Of a DNA stretch of 20,780 bases, positions 20,225 through 20,780 are shown in pieces; position 1 is the first letter of the stretch, and every line of letters starts with the position of its first letter. The DNA is from a virus. The stretch is from IMG/VR virus record IMGVR_UViG_3300017717_000117, positions 1 to 20,780 of that record. One strand, given 5' to 3'. The position numbers and the translations under genes are program-made. The notes beneath the pieces are model-generated. The model made no database searches and was not told the origin of the DNA. It worked only from the letters and a program-made list of their open reading frames with translations.

Positions 20225-20780
20225 TTAAGCGCCGGGTGAACCGAAAACGCCCAGTGGGTCAGATACGCCGAAGCTATATCGCTCACGAGCCTTATATCGG
20301 CTGTTACCTGTGTCAAAGTCTGCATCCATGCTAGTTGCCATGGGTGAGCGGACAAAGTGCTTCAGGCCATTCGGGATGTCAGTCATCAAGAACCAAGCAT
20401 TGGTATCAGTAAGGTAGTTGTTAACTGTATAACCACCCGGAACTGTACCGTTGTTGTTCATGGCATTGATGTCGTTATCCGCTGTACCCGGACGAAGCTC
20501 GGAATCCAACAGGCGAGTAGCAACGAATTGCAACGCAGGTGGGATAACCAGCTTAGAAGGCTTAGCTGCGATAAGCAGACCACGCTCATCAGTCCAACCA
20601 GCGATCTGGATAACAGCCGCTTCAAGAGAAGCTTCGTTAAGGTCAGCCGCAACAGCAGGACGGTTTGAGTTAGTACCACCAGATACTAGAGGGTGAGCAG
20701 TAGAACAGAGAGTCTGTCCATCACCATATGTAGTACCGGCAGCAAAAGCGTTGTTAAGAATAGCAGCGCCTTTGGTTTGC
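20225..20780 (-). CDS. Major capsid protein, Mu gpT-like (C-terminal part; runs off right edge)
   Basis: The frame is open from the right window edge (codon at 20779) to TAA at 20227-20225, giving about 184 residues. It shows the pattern of Mu gpT-like/HK97-fold capsid proteins in marine phages: CSTAHPLVSGGTNSN, LNEASLEAAVIQIAGWTDER, LVIPPALQFVATRLLDSE, ADNDINAMN, YLTDTNAWFLMTD and a C-terminal ERYSFGVSDPLGVFGSPGA. The start codon lies outside the window; an internal TTG at 20533 is not the true start. It forms the capsid shell. A strong terminator follows, as expected for a highly expressed gene. Confidence 0.88.
   Translation of the reverse strand, partial: QTKGAAILNNAFAAGTTYGDGQTLCSTAHPLVSGGTNSNRPAVAADLNEASLEAAVIQIAGWTDERGLLIAAKPSKLVIPPALQFVATRLLDSELRPGTADNDINAMNNNGTVPGGYTVNNYLTDTNAWFLMTDIPNGLKHFVRSPMATSMDADFDTGNSRYKARERYSFGVSDPLGVFGSPGA

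Noticed and set aside
20225-20533. Separate 102-residue gene starting at an internal TTG
   Set aside because: The frame is open upstream to the window edge and carries capsid-protein motifs, so this is the end of the major capsid gene.
1-20780. tRNA genes, integrase or other lysogeny genes, insertion sequences
   Set aside because: None seen by eye; almost all bases are covered by minus-strand genes. A tRNAscan run would be needed to exclude tRNAs fully.

Overview
The window is the late (virion and lysis) part of a tailed-phage genome, or of a prophage, most likely from a marine proteobacterium. All supported genes lie on the minus strand and are read from position 20780 down to 1. They are tightly packed, many with 1-4 nt stop/start overlaps (TAATG, ATGA, TAGTG, TTGA), and no integrase, tRNA, tape-measure or replication gene is visible. 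The Mu gpT-like capsid protein, the P22-style connector and tail proteins and many small lysine-rich proteins resemble uncultured marine podovirus-like phages. That placement rests on recalled family resemblance, not on a search.

Layout in transcription order. Capsid block: the C-terminal part of the major capsid protein (20780-20225), a terminator hairpin with a possible new promoter behind it (20197-20079), and two small probable capsid-surface proteins (20044-19132). Small-protein block (19139-17296): five short basic proteins, one acidic protein of unknown role and, hidden between two of the basic genes, a 23-residue ORF (18830-18759) that reads as a PqqA peptide, the precursor of pyrroloquinoline quinone. 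Connector block (17292-14386): a head-tail adaptor candidate, a zinc-ribbon/cupredoxin-like protein and small structural proteins. Fibre block (14373-6209): a protein with 11 GTGAVG-type repeats, a tail fibre, and three paralogous fibre proteins whose internal repeats come in sets of seven (7; 7+5 of another type; 7+7), as expected of seven-bladed beta-propellers. Lysis block (6205-2894): a membrane-anchored coiled-coil protein, a class 3 lipase, a small lipoprotein, a FliK-like acidic protein, a 3TM-type holin and a GH24 lysozyme. Last come a large tail protein, a jelly-roll-like protein and the start of another virion protein running off the left edge.

The observation most worth following is the phage-borne pqqA-like gene. 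No other pqq gene is in the window, so if the peptide is processed, the host must supply the maturation enzymes (PqqE/PqqD and the rest). That would point to a PQQ-making host such as a methylotroph or a bacterium with PQQ alcohol or sugar dehydrogenases, and to a phage that boosts, or diverts, a host cofactor pathway by supplying only the peptide substrate. The cupredoxin-like virion protein, the lipase in the lysis block and the propeller fibre array are further points of interest.
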